From Reyranella sp. (GTDB taxonomy: Bacteria; Pseudomonadota; Alphaproteobacteria; Reyranellales; Reyranellaceae): a stretch of DNA of 10,910 bases. The translations under genes and the position numbers were made by a program. This document shows, in pieces, positions 1 through 9,218 of this stretch. The notes beneath the pieces are model-generated. The model made no database searches and was not told the origin of the DNA. It saw nothing but the letters and a program-made list of their open reading frames with translations. Numbering within the stretch: the first letter of the stretch is position 1; the number at the start of each line of letters is the position of its first letter. The stretch covers positions 1 through 10,910 of the forward strand of contig JAUXRT010000426.1 of assembly GCA_030681635.1 (NCBI GenBank), given 5' to 3'.

Positions 1-264
1 TACGCCCCGGCGGCGTCGGCCATCGCCATGGCCGAGTCCTTCCTCAAGGACAAGAAGCGCATGATCCCCTGCGCCGCCATGCTGAACGGCGAATACGGCG
101 TGAAGGGCCTCTACATCGGCGTGCCGGTGGTGATCGGCGCCAAGGGCGTGGAGCGCATCGTCGAGGTCGAGTTCAACGCCGAGGAAAAGGCAATGTTCGA
201 CAAGTCGGTGGCCGCCGTGCGGTCGCTGATCGACGCCACCAACAAGATCGTCGGCCGGGCCTGA
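1..264 (+). CDS. mdh: malate dehydrogenase, C-terminal part (5' end outside window)
   Basis: Malate dehydrogenase oxidises malate to oxaloacetate with NAD+ in the cytoplasm, the last step of the TCA cycle. Only the last 87 codons are present, open from the first base and ending in TGA at 262-264. The visible part matches the C-terminal domain of the lactate-dehydrogenase-like (three-domain Rossmann) MDH type found in alphaproteobacteria: APAASAIAMAES near the start, then LNGEYGVKGLYIGVPVVIG, then a GVERIVEVEFNAEE strand and the final amphipathic helix. The NAD-binding domain and catalytic His/Arg residues lie upstream and cannot be checked. Position directly ahead of sucCDAB is the standard alphaproteobacterial arrangement and supports the call. 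The 166 bases to sucC allow either co-transcription or a separate suc promoter. Confidence 0.95.
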   Translation, partial: YAPAASAIAMAESFLKDKKRMIPCAAMLNGEYGVKGLYIGVPVVIGAKGVERIVEVEFNAEEKAMFDKSVAAVRSLIDATNKIVGRA

Positions 265-320
265 CCCCGGGGCGTTTCCCGACTTTGGTCGAATGACCCG
301 GAAGGATCACGAGTCCGTCG

Positions 321-349
321 TTGCCAAGGCGCTGTGGCACCCATAAAGT
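321..349 (+). promoter_or_regulatory. candidate sigma-70-type promoter for sucCDAB-lpd
   Basis: TTGCCA at 321-326 and TAAAGT at 344-349 are 17 bases apart and resemble the -35 and -10 boxes of a housekeeping promoter (TTGACA and TATAAT, matching at five and about four positions). A start near 356 would give a leader of about 75 bases. The -10 box sits in the loop and right arm of the 332-356 hairpin, so the two interpretations compete. This is the best candidate I see in the mdh-sucC gap, but a motif match of this quality can arise by chance. Confidence 0.3.
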
Positions 350-356
350 GCCGCAG
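332..356 (+). terminator. hairpin between mdh and sucC (possible terminator or leader structure)
   Basis: Nine bases at 332-340 pair with 348-356 around a 7-base loop (CCATAAA), with one G-U pair in RNA form. It lies 67 bases past the mdh stop and 74 bases before sucC. There is no U run right after the stem; the nearest T stretch (TTTT, 373-376) is 16 bases further on, so it is not a classic intrinsic terminator. It could equally be a 3'-end stabiliser for mdh or a structure in the suc leader. The pairing is seen in the sequence; the role is inferred. Confidence 0.4.
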
Positions 357-430
357 TCATTGGTCAGTTGCGTTTTACAACTAAGTGGTTGGGAACGCTT
401 CCGACACCCGGTCCCGAGCGATAGGACTCC

Positions 431-1627
431 ATGAATATCCACGAATATCAGGCCAAGATCCTGCTGGCCAAATTCGCCGTCCCCCTGCTCAAGGGCGGCG
501 TCGCCTATACCAAAGACGAGGCGATGGACGTCGCCCGCAAGCTGGGCAGCGCCGTCACCGTGGTGAAGTCCCAGATCCACGCCGGCGGGCGCGGCAAGGG
601 CCGCTTCAAGAACGATCCTGACGGCAAGGGCGGCGTGCGCCTCGCCAAGTCGATCGACGAGGTCGGCGCCAACGCCACCGCCATGCTCGGCCACGAGCTG
701 GTCACCAAGCAGACGGGACCGACCGGCAAGACGGTCAAGCGGCTCTACATCGAGGAAGGCTGCGACATCAAACGCGAGCTCTACCTCTCGCTGCTGGTCG
801 ACCGCGCCGCGGGCCGGGTCGCCGTCATCGCCTCGACCGAAGGCGGCATGGACATCGAGACGGTGGCGCACGAGACGCCGGAGAAGATCGTCAAGCAGAC
901 GGTCGACCCCGCCGCCGGCTTCCAGGGCTACCAGGGCCGCAAGATCGCCTTCGCGCTGGGCCTCCAGGGCAAGCAGGTCGCAGCCTTCGTCTCGCTGCTC
1001 GGCAACCTCTATCGCGCCTACACCGAGCTCGACTGCTCGCTGATCGAGATCAATCCGCTGGTCGTGACGGCGGCCGGCGACGTGATCGCGCTCGACGCCA
1101 AGATGACGTTCGACGACAACGCGCTCTACCGGCACACCGAGCTCGAGGCGCTGCGCGATCTCGACGAGGAGGACCCGGCCGAGACCGAGGCCGCCAAGTA
1201 CGCGCTGAACTACGTCAAGCTCGATGGCGAGATCGGCTGCATGGTGAACGGCGCCGGCCTCGCGATGGCCACCATGGACATCATCAAGCTCTACGGCTCG
1301 GCGCCCGCCAATTTCCTCGATGTCGGCGGCGGCGCCACCAAGGAACGCGTGACGGCGGCGTTCAAGATCATCCTCAGGGATTCCAACGTCGAAGGCATTT
1401 TGGTCAACATCTTCGGCGGCATCATGCGCTGCGACGTGATCGCCGAGGGCGTCGTCGCCGCGGCGCGCGAAGTAAACCTGCACGTGCCGCTGGTCGTGCG
1501 GCTCGAAGGCACCAACGTCGATCTCGGCAAGAAGATCCTGAAGGAGTCGGGTCTCAAGATCACCTCGGCCGAGAACCTGGCCGACGCCGCCGAGAAGATC
1601 GTCAAGGCCGTCAAGGAGGCCAACTGA
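431..1627 (+). CDS. sucC: succinyl-CoA synthetase (ADP-forming), beta subunit
   Basis: This is the nucleotide-binding subunit of succinyl-CoA synthetase, which converts succinyl-CoA, ADP (or GDP) and phosphate to succinate, CoA and ATP (or GTP). The 398 residues are close to the family's usual length of about 390. The ATP-grasp domain fills roughly residues 1-235: the start MNIHEYQAK is typical, K46 and the glycine loop GGRGKG (52-57) line the nucleotide site, and EINPLVV (206-212) and D222 are in the places of the Mg2+ ligands. The C-terminal CoA-ligase domain carries VNGAGLAMATMDIIKLYG, the FLDVGGGA loop (295-302) and NIFGGIMRCDVIAEG. The start has a modest AGGA (423-426) only 4 bases upstream, but the protein N-terminus is unmistakable. 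The TGA shares one base with the sucD ATG, so the two subunits are translationally linked. Confidence 0.98.
   Translation: MNIHEYQAKILLAKFAVPLLKGGVAYTKDEAMDVARKLGSAVTVVKSQIHAGGRGKGRFKNDPDGKGGVRLAKSIDEVGANATAMLGHELVTKQTGPTGKTVKRLYIEEGCDIKRELYLSLLVDRAAGRVAVIASTEGGMDIETVAHETPEKIVKQTVDPAAGFQGYQGRKIAFALGLQGKQVAAFVSLLGNLYRAYTELDCSLIEINPLVVTAAGDVIALDAKMTFDDNALYRHTELEALRDLDEEDPAETEAAKYALNYVKLDGEIGCMVNGAGLAMATMDIIKLYGSAPANFLDVGGGATKERVTAAFKIILRDSNVEGILVNIFGGIMRCDVIAEGVVAAAREVNLHVPLVVRLEGTNVDLGKKILKESGLKITSAENLADAAEKIVKAVKEAN
1613..1619 (+). promoter_or_regulatory. ribosome binding site of sucD inside sucC
   Basis: AAGGAGG, a near-perfect anti-Shine-Dalgarno match, lies in the last codons of sucC, 7 bases before the sucD ATG at 1627. 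It is stronger than the site in front of sucC and fixes the sucD start. A strong internal site plus the one-base stop/start overlap fits equal production of the two subunits, which assemble in equal numbers. Confidence 0.8.
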
Positions 1628-2502
1628 TGGCCGTGCTGGTCGACAAGAACACCAAGGTCATCTGCCAGGGCTTCACCGGCAGCCAAGGCACCTTCCATTC
1701 CGAGCAGGCGATCGCCTACGGCACCAAGATGGTGGGCGGCGTGACGCCGGGCAAAGGCGGCACCATCCATCTCGACCTGCCGGTGTTCGACACCGTGGCC
1801 GAGGCGGTGGCCAAGACCGGCGCCACCGCGTCGGTGATCTACGTGCCCGCGCCCTATGCCGCCGATTCGATCCTGGACGCGGTCGATGCCGAGATTCCGC
1901 TGGTGGTCTGCATCACCGAGGGCATCCCGGTACTCGACATGGTCAAGGTGAAGCGGGCTCTCACGGGTTCCAAGTCGCGCCTGATCGGGCCCAACTGCCC
2001 CGGCGTCATCACGCCGGGCGAGTGCAAGATCGGCATCATGCCGGGCCACATCCACAAGCGCGGCAAGATCGGCATCATCTCGCGCTCCGGCACGCTCACC
2101 TACGAGGCGGTGGCCCAGACCACGGCCGTCGGCCTCGGCCAGACGACCTGCATCGGCATCGGCGGCGATCCGGTGAACGGCACCAACTTCGTCGAGTGCC
2201 TGGAGATGCTGCTGGCCGACCCCGAGACCCAGGGCATCGTCATGATCGGCGAGATCGGCGGCGATGCCGAGGTCAAGGGCGCCGAGTTCATCAAGGCGTC
2301 CAAGACCAGGAAGCCGGTTGTGGGCTTCATCGCCGGCCGCACCGCGCCGCCGGGCCGCCGCATGGGCCATGCCGGTGCGGTGATTTCGGGCGGCCAGGAC
2401 ACGGCCGAATTCAAGGTGGATTTCATGCGTTCCGTCGGCATCAAGGTGGCGGATTCACCCGCCGCGCTCGGCGAGGAAATGCTGAAGGCCATGAAAGGCT
2501 GA
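1627..2502 (+). CDS. sucD: succinyl-CoA synthetase, alpha subunit
   Basis: This is the CoA-binding, phospho-histidine-carrying partner of SucC. Its 291 residues match the usual family length of about 290. The N-terminal CoA-binding Rossmann domain (about 1-125) includes GFTGSQGTFHSEQAI and the PGKGGTIHLDLPVF segment. The ligase domain carries GPNCPGVITPGECKIGIMPG (121-140), SRSGTLTYEA (152-161) and GIGGDPVNGTNF (177-188). H248, in the segment RRMGHAGAVISGG, is the histidine that is transiently phosphorylated, equivalent to H246 in the E. coli enzyme. No key residue is missing. It overlaps sucC by one base and is followed, after 65 bases, by sucA, so succinyl-CoA made by the 2-oxoglutarate dehydrogenase complex is used by the product of the same operon. 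Confidence 0.98.
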   Translation: MAVLVDKNTKVICQGFTGSQGTFHSEQAIAYGTKMVGGVTPGKGGTIHLDLPVFDTVAEAVAKTGATASVIYVPAPYAADSILDAVDAEIPLVVCITEGIPVLDMVKVKRALTGSKSRLIGPNCPGVITPGECKIGIMPGHIHKRGKIGIISRSGTLTYEAVAQTTAVGLGQTTCIGIGGDPVNGTNFVECLEMLLADPETQGIVMIGEIGGDAEVKGAEFIKASKTRKPVVGFIAGRTAPPGRRMGHAGAVISGGQDTAEFKVDFMRSVGIKVADSPAALGEEMLKAMKG

Positions 2503-2510
2503 CCAGCGAA

Positions 2511-2539
2511 CTGCCGCCCAGCCTCTGCCAGGCGGCCAG
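2511..2539 (+). other. hairpin in the sucD-sucA gap
   Basis: CTGCCGCC (2511-2518) pairs with GGCGG-C-C-AG (2531-2539) over 8 base pairs with one bulged C and a 12-base loop. It is the only structure I see in the 65-base gap between sucD and sucA. No T run follows, so it is unlikely to stop transcription fully. It could mark an mRNA processing site that lets the synthetase and dehydrogenase parts of the message decay at different rates. In high-GC DNA such short repeats also occur by chance. Confidence 0.25.
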
Positions 2540-2567
2540 CATAGTGTAGGCCAAGGAGTAGCGGGCC

Positions 2568-5477
2568 ATGAAAGCAGAACAGACGTCGTTCCTGTTCGGC
2601 GCCAATGCGCCATTCATCGAAGAGCTGTACGCCCGCTATCAGGGCGATCCCAATGCCGTCGACGGCGAGTGGCGCACCTTCTTCGAGGCGCTCGCCGAGC
2701 AGAAGAGTGACGTGCTCGCCGAAGTGCGCGGCGCCTCCTGGGCGCCCAACGGCACCAGGGTGATCGGCGCGGTCGATCCCGAGACGGTGCCGGCGCCGGC
2801 CAACCGCAACGTGAAGGGCGGCAAGGGTGCTGCGGCCCCGGCACTCGCCGGCCAGCTGGCGGGCAGGACCGACGCCGAGATACGCACCGCCGCGCAGGAC
2901 ACCGCCCGCGCGCTGATGCTGATCCGCGCCTACCGCATCCGCGGCCACCTCGAGGCCGACCTCGATCCGCTTGGTCTCGTGCGCCAGGCACCGCATCGCG
3001 AACTCGATCCCGCGACCTACGGCTTCGTCGAGGCCGACTGGGACCGCCCGATCCTGATCTTCGGTTCGCTGGCATTGGGCGAATCGGCGACCTTGCGCCA
3101 GATCATGGAGCGCCTGCGCAAGACCTACTGCGGCAAGATCGGCGTCGAGTTCATGCATATCTCCGATCCCGACCAGAAGGCGTGGATCCAGGAGCGCATC
3201 GAGCACATCGAGAATCACACCGAGTTCACGGTCACCGGCCGCAAGATGATCCTTGAGCGGGTCGGCGAGGCCGAGGGTCTCGAGCGCTACCTGCATGTGA
3301 AGTTCGTCGGCACCAAGCGCTTCGGGCTCGACGGCGGCGAGTCGCTGATCCCCGGCATCGAGCAGATCCTGAAGCGCGGCGGCCAGCTCGGTGTGAAGGA
3401 AGTGATGATCGGTATGCCGCATCGCGGCCGCCTCAACACGCTAGTGCATGTCATGCATAAGAGCTACACCGCGCTATTCTCGGAGTTCCAGGGCCGCTCC
3501 TCGCAGCCCGAGGAAATGCGCGGCTCCGGCGACGTGAAGTACCATCTCGGCGCCTCGGCCGACCGCGAGTTCGACGGCAACGTGATCCATCTCTCGCTGT
3601 CGCCCAATCCCTCGCATCTCGAGGCGGTGAATCCCGTCGTGCTGGGCAAGGCACGCGCCAAGGAAGACCAGCGCGGCGATACCGAGCGCAGCCAGGTCAT
3701 GTGCATCCTGATGCACGGCGATGCAGCCTTCGCCGGCCAGGGCCTGGTGGCCGAGAGCCTCGATCTCTCCGACCTCAAGGGCTACCGCATCGGCGGCACC
3801 ATCCACTTCATCGTGAACAACCAGATCGGCTTCACGACACTGCCGACCGAATCGCGGTCCGGCCCGTACTGCACCGAGGTCGCCAAGATCGTGCAGGCGC
3901 CGATCCTGCACGTGAACGGCGACGATCCGGAAGCCGTGGTCCACGTCGCGCGCATCGCGACGGAATTCCGCCAGCACTTCAAGCGCGACATCGTCATCGA
4001 CATGTTCTGCTACCGCCGGCACGGTCACAACGAGGGTGACGAGCCGATGTTCACCCAGCCGCTGATGTACAAGGAGATCGGCACCCACCGATCGGTGAAG
4101 GAAGTCTACGCCGCGGCGCTCGAAGCCGAAGGCGTCGTGACGGCCGAGGAAGTGGCCGCCATGGATGCGGCCTTGCGCGAAAAACTCGACAAGGCGCTGG
4201 AGGCCGCGACCAACTACAAGCCCAACAAGGCCGACTGGCTGGAAGGCAAGTGGGCGGGTTTCACGGTCGCGCCCGGCGAGGAGGATCGCAAGGGCGTCAC
4301 CGCCGTCGATCTCGACCAGCTCAAGACTGTCGGCCGCGCCATCTCCGAGCCGCCGAAGAACTTCGACCTCAACCGCAAGATCACGCGCCAGCTCCAGGAG
4401 AAGCGCAAGACGATCGACACCGGCCAGGACATCGACTGGTCGACCGGCGAGGCCCTGGCGTTCGGCACGCTTCTTTTCGAAGGCACGCCCGTGCGCCTCA
4501 CCGGCCAGGATTCCGGCCGCGGTACCTTCTCGCAACGCCATTCGGTCCTCGTCGACCAGATGAGCGAGGCGAAATACATCCCGCTCAACCACGTGGCGGA
4601 TGGCCAGGCCAACTTCGAGGTGATCGACAGTCCACTGAACGAGGCGGGTGTGCTGGGCTTCGAGTACGGCTACTCGCTGGCCGAGCCCAATGCGCTGGTC
4701 CTGTGGGAGGCGCAGTTCGGCGACTTCGCCAACGGCGCGCAGGTCATCATCGATCAGTTCATCTGCTCGGGTGAGAGCAAGTGGCTGCGCATGTCGGGCC
4801 TCGTGATGCTGTTGCCGCACGGTTACGAGGGCCAGGGGCCGGAGCACAGCTCGGCGCGCCTCGAGCGCTACCTGCAGCTTTCCGCGGAAGACAACTGGCA
4901 GGTCGTCAACCCGACGACGCCCGCCAACTACTTCCACGCGCTGCGCCGTCAGATGCGCCGCACTTTCCGCAAGCCGCTGATCGTCATGACGCCGAAGTCG
5001 CTGCTGCGTCACAAGGAGTGCGTCTCGACCCTGGCTGATTTCGGGCCGGGTTCGTCGTTCAAGCGCATCCTGGCCGAGACCGACCAGCTCGCCGACGGCG
5101 CCAAGGTGCGTCGCGTCGTGCTGTGCTCGGGCAAGGTCTACTTCGATCTCGTGGCCGAGCGCCGCAAGCGCAAGATCGACGACGTCGCCATCCTGCGCAT
5201 CGAGCAGCTCTATCCGTTCCCGTTCACGCGGCTGAGCGTACGGCTCGCGCAGTATCCCAACGCGGATGTCGTTTGGTGCCAGGAGGAGCCCGAGAACATG
5301 GGCGCCTGGCATTTTGCCGACCGCCGTATCGAACGCGCGCTGGCCAATATCGACGTCAAGGCCAAGCGGCCGATCTATGTCGGCCGCGCCGAGGCTGCGT
5401 CGCCCGCGACCGGCTCGGCGCGCACGCATCTCAAGGAACAGGCCGATCTGGTCGACCGCGCTCTCACTGTCGGTTGA
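2568..5477 (+). CDS. sucA: 2-oxoglutarate dehydrogenase, E1 component
   Basis: This thiamine-diphosphate enzyme decarboxylates 2-oxoglutarate and passes the succinyl group to the lipoyl arm of SucB. The 969 residues fit the family range (about 930-990). Residues 1-45 are the short N-terminal segment typical of OGDH E1 (SFLFGANAPFIEELYARYQ), thought to anchor E1 in the complex. The dehydrogenase domain contains GMPHRGRLN and the thiamine motif starting at G384-D385 and ending in N417-N418. The pyrimidine-binding transketolase-like domain follows, with LTGQDSGRGTFSQRH and LNEAGVLGFEYGYS, where E692 is in place to activate the cofactor. The OGDH C-terminal domain holds WCQEEPENMGAW. The ATG is supported by AAGGAG (2553-2558) nine bases upstream. 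The gene is intact and sits between sucD and sucB in the same operon. Confidence 0.98.
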   Translation: MKAEQTSFLFGANAPFIEELYARYQGDPNAVDGEWRTFFEALAEQKSDVLAEVRGASWAPNGTRVIGAVDPETVPAPANRNVKGGKGAAAPALAGQLAGRTDAEIRTAAQDTARALMLIRAYRIRGHLEADLDPLGLVRQAPHRELDPATYGFVEADWDRPILIFGSLALGESATLRQIMERLRKTYCGKIGVEFMHISDPDQKAWIQERIEHIENHTEFTVTGRKMILERVGEAEGLERYLHVKFVGTKRFGLDGGESLIPGIEQILKRGGQLGVKEVMIGMPHRGRLNTLVHVMHKSYTALFSEFQGRSSQPEEMRGSGDVKYHLGASADREFDGNVIHLSLSPNPSHLEAVNPVVLGKARAKEDQRGDTERSQVMCILMHGDAAFAGQGLVAESLDLSDLKGYRIGGTIHFIVNNQIGFTTLPTESRSGPYCTEVAKIVQAPILHVNGDDPEAVVHVARIATEFRQHFKRDIVIDMFCYRRHGHNEGDEPMFTQPLMYKEIGTHRSVKEVYAAALEAEGVVTAEEVAAMDAALREKLDKALEAATNYKPNKADWLEGKWAGFTVAPGEEDRKGVTAVDLDQLKTVGRAISEPPKNFDLNRKITRQLQEKRKTIDTGQDIDWSTGEALAFGTLLFEGTPVRLTGQDSGRGTFSQRHSVLVDQMSEAKYIPLNHVADGQANFEVIDSPLNEAGVLGFEYGYSLAEPNALVLWEAQFGDFANGAQVIIDQFICSGESKWLRMSGLVMLLPHGYEGQGPEHSSARLERYLQLSAEDNWQVVNPTTPANYFHALRRQMRRTFRKPLIVMTPKSLLRHKECVSTLADFGPGSSFKRILAETDQLADGAKVRRVVLCSGKVYFDLVAERRKRKIDDVAILRIEQLYPFPFTRLSVRLAQYPNADVVWCQEEPENMGAWHFADRRIERALANIDVKAKRPIYVGRAEAASPATGSARTHLKEQADLVDRALTVG

Positions 5478-5504
5478 GCGCGGGAAGAGAAGGGGTTCTA
5501 AGTC

Positions 5505-6740
<1,236 letters not shown>

Positions 6741-6750
6741 GGACGGCGCC

Positions 6751-8163
6751 ATGGCCAACGAATCCTTCGACCTCGTCGTGATCGGCGCCGGACCCGGCGG
6801 TTATGTGGCGGCGATCCGCGCCGCCCAGCTCGGCATGAAGGTGGCGGTCGTCGAGAAGAACTCGACCCTGGGCGGCACCTGCCTCAATGTCGGCTGCATT
6901 CCCTCCAAGGCACTGCTGCAGTCCTCGCACCTGTTCGAGGAGACGGGCCACGATCTCGCCCAGCACGGAATCGTGGTGGCGGCGCCGACGCTCGACTTCG
7001 CCCAGCTGATGAAGCGCAAGGGCGAGGTGGTGGGTGCCACCACCAAGGGCATCGAGTTCCTGTTCAAGAAGAACAAGATCACCTGGCTGCAGGGCAGCGG
7101 CCGCATAGAAGCTGCCGGCAAGGTTTCAGTGATCGGTCCTGATGGCGCAGTGAAGGACACGGCAACGGCCAAGAGCATCCTGATCGCCGCCGGCTCGGAA
7201 GTGATGCCGCTGCCGGGCGTGACCATCGACGAGAAGAAGATCGTGTCTTCCACGGGCGCACTCGAGCTCGCGGCGGTGCCCAAGCATCTCGTCGTGGTCG
7301 GCGCCGGCATCATCGGCCTCGAACTGGGCTCGGTATGGCGGCGGCTGGGCGCCGAGGTGACGGTCGTGGAATTCCTCGACCGCATCTGCCCCGGGATCGA
7401 CGACGAGATCACCAAGTTCTTCCAGCGCGCGCTGGCCAAGCAGGGGCTGAAATTCAAGCTCGGCTCCAAGGTCACCAAGGCTGAGCAGACCGATGCGGGC
7501 GTCACACTCACCGTCGAGCCCTCGAAGGGTGGCGCGGCCGAAACGCTGCAGGCCGACGTCGTTCTGGTGGCCATCGGGCGGCGTCCCTATGTGGCCGGCC
7601 TCGGCCTCGACAAGGTGGGCGTAAAACTCACGGAGCGCGGCCGCATCGCCGTCGATGCGCATTTCCAGACCTCGGTGCCCGGCATCTATGCCATCGGCGA
7701 CGTGATCGACGGGCCGATGCTGGCGCACAAGGCGAGCGAGGACGGCATCGCCTGTGTCGAAACGCTGGCCGGCCAGAAGGGCCATGTGAACTGGGACCTC
7801 GTGCCGTCGGTCGTCTACACCCAGCCCGAGGTGGCCTGGGTCGGCAAGTCCGAGGAACAACTGAAAGCAGCCGGCGTTGCCTACAAGGTCGGCAAATATC
7901 CATTCACCGCCGACCCGCGCAGCCGCGCGAACGGGGCGACGGAGGGATTCGTGAAAGTGCTTTCCGACAAGACAACCGACCGTGTCCTGGGCGTGCACAT
8001 TTTCGGCACCGAGGCCGGCACGATGATCGGCGAAGCGGCGCTGGCGATGGAATTCTCGGCCTCGGCCGAGGATATCGGCCGCGTCTGTCACGCCCATCCG
8101 ACCGTCAACGAGGCGCTCAAGGAAGCAGCCCTGGCGGCTTGGGAAAAGCCGATCCACCTCTAG
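6751..8163 (+). CDS. lpd: dihydrolipoyl dehydrogenase (E3)
   Basis: This FAD enzyme reoxidises the dihydrolipoyl arm of SucB and reduces NAD+ to NADH. The 470 residues match the family. FAD binding is shown by VVIGAGPGGYVAAIRAAQLG (9-28). The redox-active disulfide is C44/C49 in GGTCLNVGCIPSKALL. The NAD-binding Rossmann loop is VVGAGIIGLELGSVWRRLG near residue 184, and the second FAD contact is IYAIGDVIDGPMLAHKA. The C-terminal dimer domain carries HPTVNEAL, with H449 and E454 as the catalytic base pair. The gene starts 10 bases after the sucB stop, with GAGGA overlapping that stop, so it is in the same operon. This E3 may also serve other lipoyl complexes such as pyruvate dehydrogenase, which I cannot judge from this window. 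The symbol lpdA is also used. Confidence 0.97.
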   Translation: MANESFDLVVIGAGPGGYVAAIRAAQLGMKVAVVEKNSTLGGTCLNVGCIPSKALLQSSHLFEETGHDLAQHGIVVAAPTLDFAQLMKRKGEVVGATTKGIEFLFKKNKITWLQGSGRIEAAGKVSVIGPDGAVKDTATAKSILIAAGSEVMPLPGVTIDEKKIVSSTGALELAAVPKHLVVVGAGIIGLELGSVWRRLGAEVTVVEFLDRICPGIDDEITKFFQRALAKQGLKFKLGSKVTKAEQTDAGVTLTVEPSKGGAAETLQADVVLVAIGRRPYVAGLGLDKVGVKLTERGRIAVDAHFQTSVPGIYAIGDVIDGPMLAHKASEDGIACVETLAGQKGHVNWDLVPSVVYTQPEVAWVGKSEEQLKAAGVAYKVGKYPFTADPRSRANGATEGFVKVLSDKTTDRVLGVHIFGTEAGTMIGEAALAMEFSASAEDIGRVCHAHPTVNEALKEAALAAWEKPIHL

Positions 8164-8170
8164 GGATCAG

Positions 8171-8437
8171 ATGCGCAAGCCGCTGATGGCGTTGGCGATC
8201 GCGGGCTGCCTCGTGATGTCGATCGTTGGCGGCTTCCTGCCGATCCTGCAGGGCTGGATCTTCTTCGTCCTCGGCATCTATCTGCTCGCCACCGAGTTCG
8301 AGATCGGCCGGGTCTGGGTGAAGAGGGCCCGCCGGCGCTGGCCGATCGTCAACCGCTGGATCATCCAGGCCCGCGACCACAGATGGGCGCCCAGTCACCT
8401 CAAGGAATTCGAGGACCTGACCGATCCGACAAAGTGA
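8171..8437 (+). CDS. small membrane protein, PGPGW-like
   Basis: An 88-residue protein with two likely membrane helices, about residues 5-24 and 27-43, joined by a short turn (GGFLPILQGW). It ends in a basic, cytoplasm-type tail (VKRARRRW) followed by a charged end. The segment LPILQGW...LGIYLLATEFE resembles the PGPGW family of small transmembrane proteins (PF09656), where the turn is usually L-P-G-P-G-W; here the consensus prolines and glycines are partly replaced. The function of the family is unknown to me and I infer none. It begins 7 bases after lpd, with AGGGA (8162-8166) 4 bases before the ATG, so it is very probably the last gene of the TCA operon. It ends 13 bases before the convergent anti-sigma gene. 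Confidence 0.75.
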   Translation: MRKPLMALAIAGCLVMSIVGGFLPILQGWIFFVLGIYLLATEFEIGRVWVKRARRRWPIVNRWIIQARDHRWAPSHLKEFEDLTDPTK

Positions 8438-8444
8438 TCATTGG

Positions 8445-8459
8445 AAGAGCTCAGCTCTT
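8445..8459. terminator. short inverted repeat at the convergent gene ends
   Basis: AAGAGC (8445-8450) and GCTCTT (8454-8459) are perfect 6-base inverted repeats around TCA, the complement of the anti-sigma stop codon. Being symmetrical and between two converging genes, it could help end transcription from both sides. The stem is short and no clear T run follows on either strand, so it is at best a weak terminator. Confidence 0.3.
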
Positions 8460-9218
8460 GCCGACGAACCTTTGGTAAACCGCCTCGGCGATCGGCAGCA
8501 GTTCGTCGCGGCTGGCCACCGCCGTCACCGCAAAGCCGAAGCCCTGGTCGATCCAGGCGAAGGTCGAGGCATCGCCCTCCTGCTGGAAGCGGAAGGCCGT
8601 CTCGGTCCCTGAGGCCGCGCGCACGTAGACGGTGAGGCGCCGGCCGCTCGCATCGTCGTACATGAGCTGGGCCGCGGCGGCACTTCCCGCCGGCAGCAGT
8701 CGCCCGCCCATCAACTTGTAGCCGAAGCGCGAGAGGTCGGGCGCCGCCAGCGGCCGGCCCAACCGCTTGCCGAGCCATTGCAGCAGGTGCGCCTCCTGGG
8801 CCGCGCCCACTTCCACCGGATGCGCGACCTCGACCACGAAGGTGCGGAAGGCCGCCGTCGCGCCCTGGGCGATGCTGGTCGTTGGCGCCACCGGCGTAGA
8901 GACCGGCGCAAGGCCGTTGGCAAACCAGCCGCTGGCCGCGCCCACGACGAAGATCACCGCCGCCGCCGCGGCCGAACGCATCCATCCCGTCCACTGCCCG
9001 CGCTGGCCCGCGCGAATGTTGGCGACTCGGAGCCGCGCCGGGATCGGCTCGGCGAATTTGGCCTCGAGCTGGCCACGCAACATCGCACGCTGGCGACGCT
9101 CCACGGCCACCCGCTCGCGAATCTCGGGATGCAGCGCAAGATGCGCCTCGACCGCCGCGCGACGCTCACCGTCGAGACGGTCGTCGATGAAGGCTTGTAG
9201 CTCGTCTTCGCCGATCAT
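8451..9218 (-). CDS. membrane-bound anti-sigma factor
   Basis: Likely inhibitor of the ECF sigma factor encoded just upstream. The 255 residues form three parts. The cytoplasmic N-terminus (1-79) starts MIGEDELQAFIDDRLDGERR and resembles anti-sigma domains; the usual zinc motif H-x3-C-x2-C is absent, the region reading HLALHPEIR, so this is a zinc-free version. One membrane helix spans about 81-102. The outer domain (about 103-255) contains HPVEVGAAQEAHLLQWLGKR, LGRPLAAPDLSRFGYKLMGG and RLLPAGSAAAAQLMYDD, segments typical of the transmembrane transcriptional regulator (anti-sigma) family COG5662. The ATG (9218-9216) overlaps the sigma stop by four bases (ATGA), implying coupled translation and matched amounts. 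The signal sensed by the outer domain is unknown. The call rests on domain layout plus the sigma neighbour. Confidence 0.88.
   Translation of the reverse strand: MIGEDELQAFIDDRLDGERRAAVEAHLALHPEIRERVAVERRQRAMLRGQLEAKFAEPIPARLRVANIRAGQRGQWTGWMRSAAAAAVIFVVGAASGWFANGLAPVSTPVAPTTSIAQGATAAFRTFVVEVAHPVEVGAAQEAHLLQWLGKRLGRPLAAPDLSRFGYKLMGGRLLPAGSAAAAQLMYDDASGRRLTVYVRAASGTETAFRFQQEGDASTFAWIDQGFGFAVTAVASRDELLPIAEAVYQRFVGKS

Noticed and set aside
366..382. AGTTG/CAACT inverted repeat around a T-rich loop in the mdh-sucC gap.
   Set aside because: A 5-bp stem with a 7-base loop is too short to separate from chance, and it adds nothing to the stronger hairpin at 332-356.
173..1483. A 436-codon open frame on the minus strand opposite sucC.
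   Set aside because: Antisense shadow of sucC with a composition typical of complemented GC-rich codons and no recognisable motif.
2100..3422. A 440-codon open frame on the minus strand opposite sucD and sucA.
   Set aside because: It spans two real genes and the gap between them on the other strand; no motif or ribosome site supports it.
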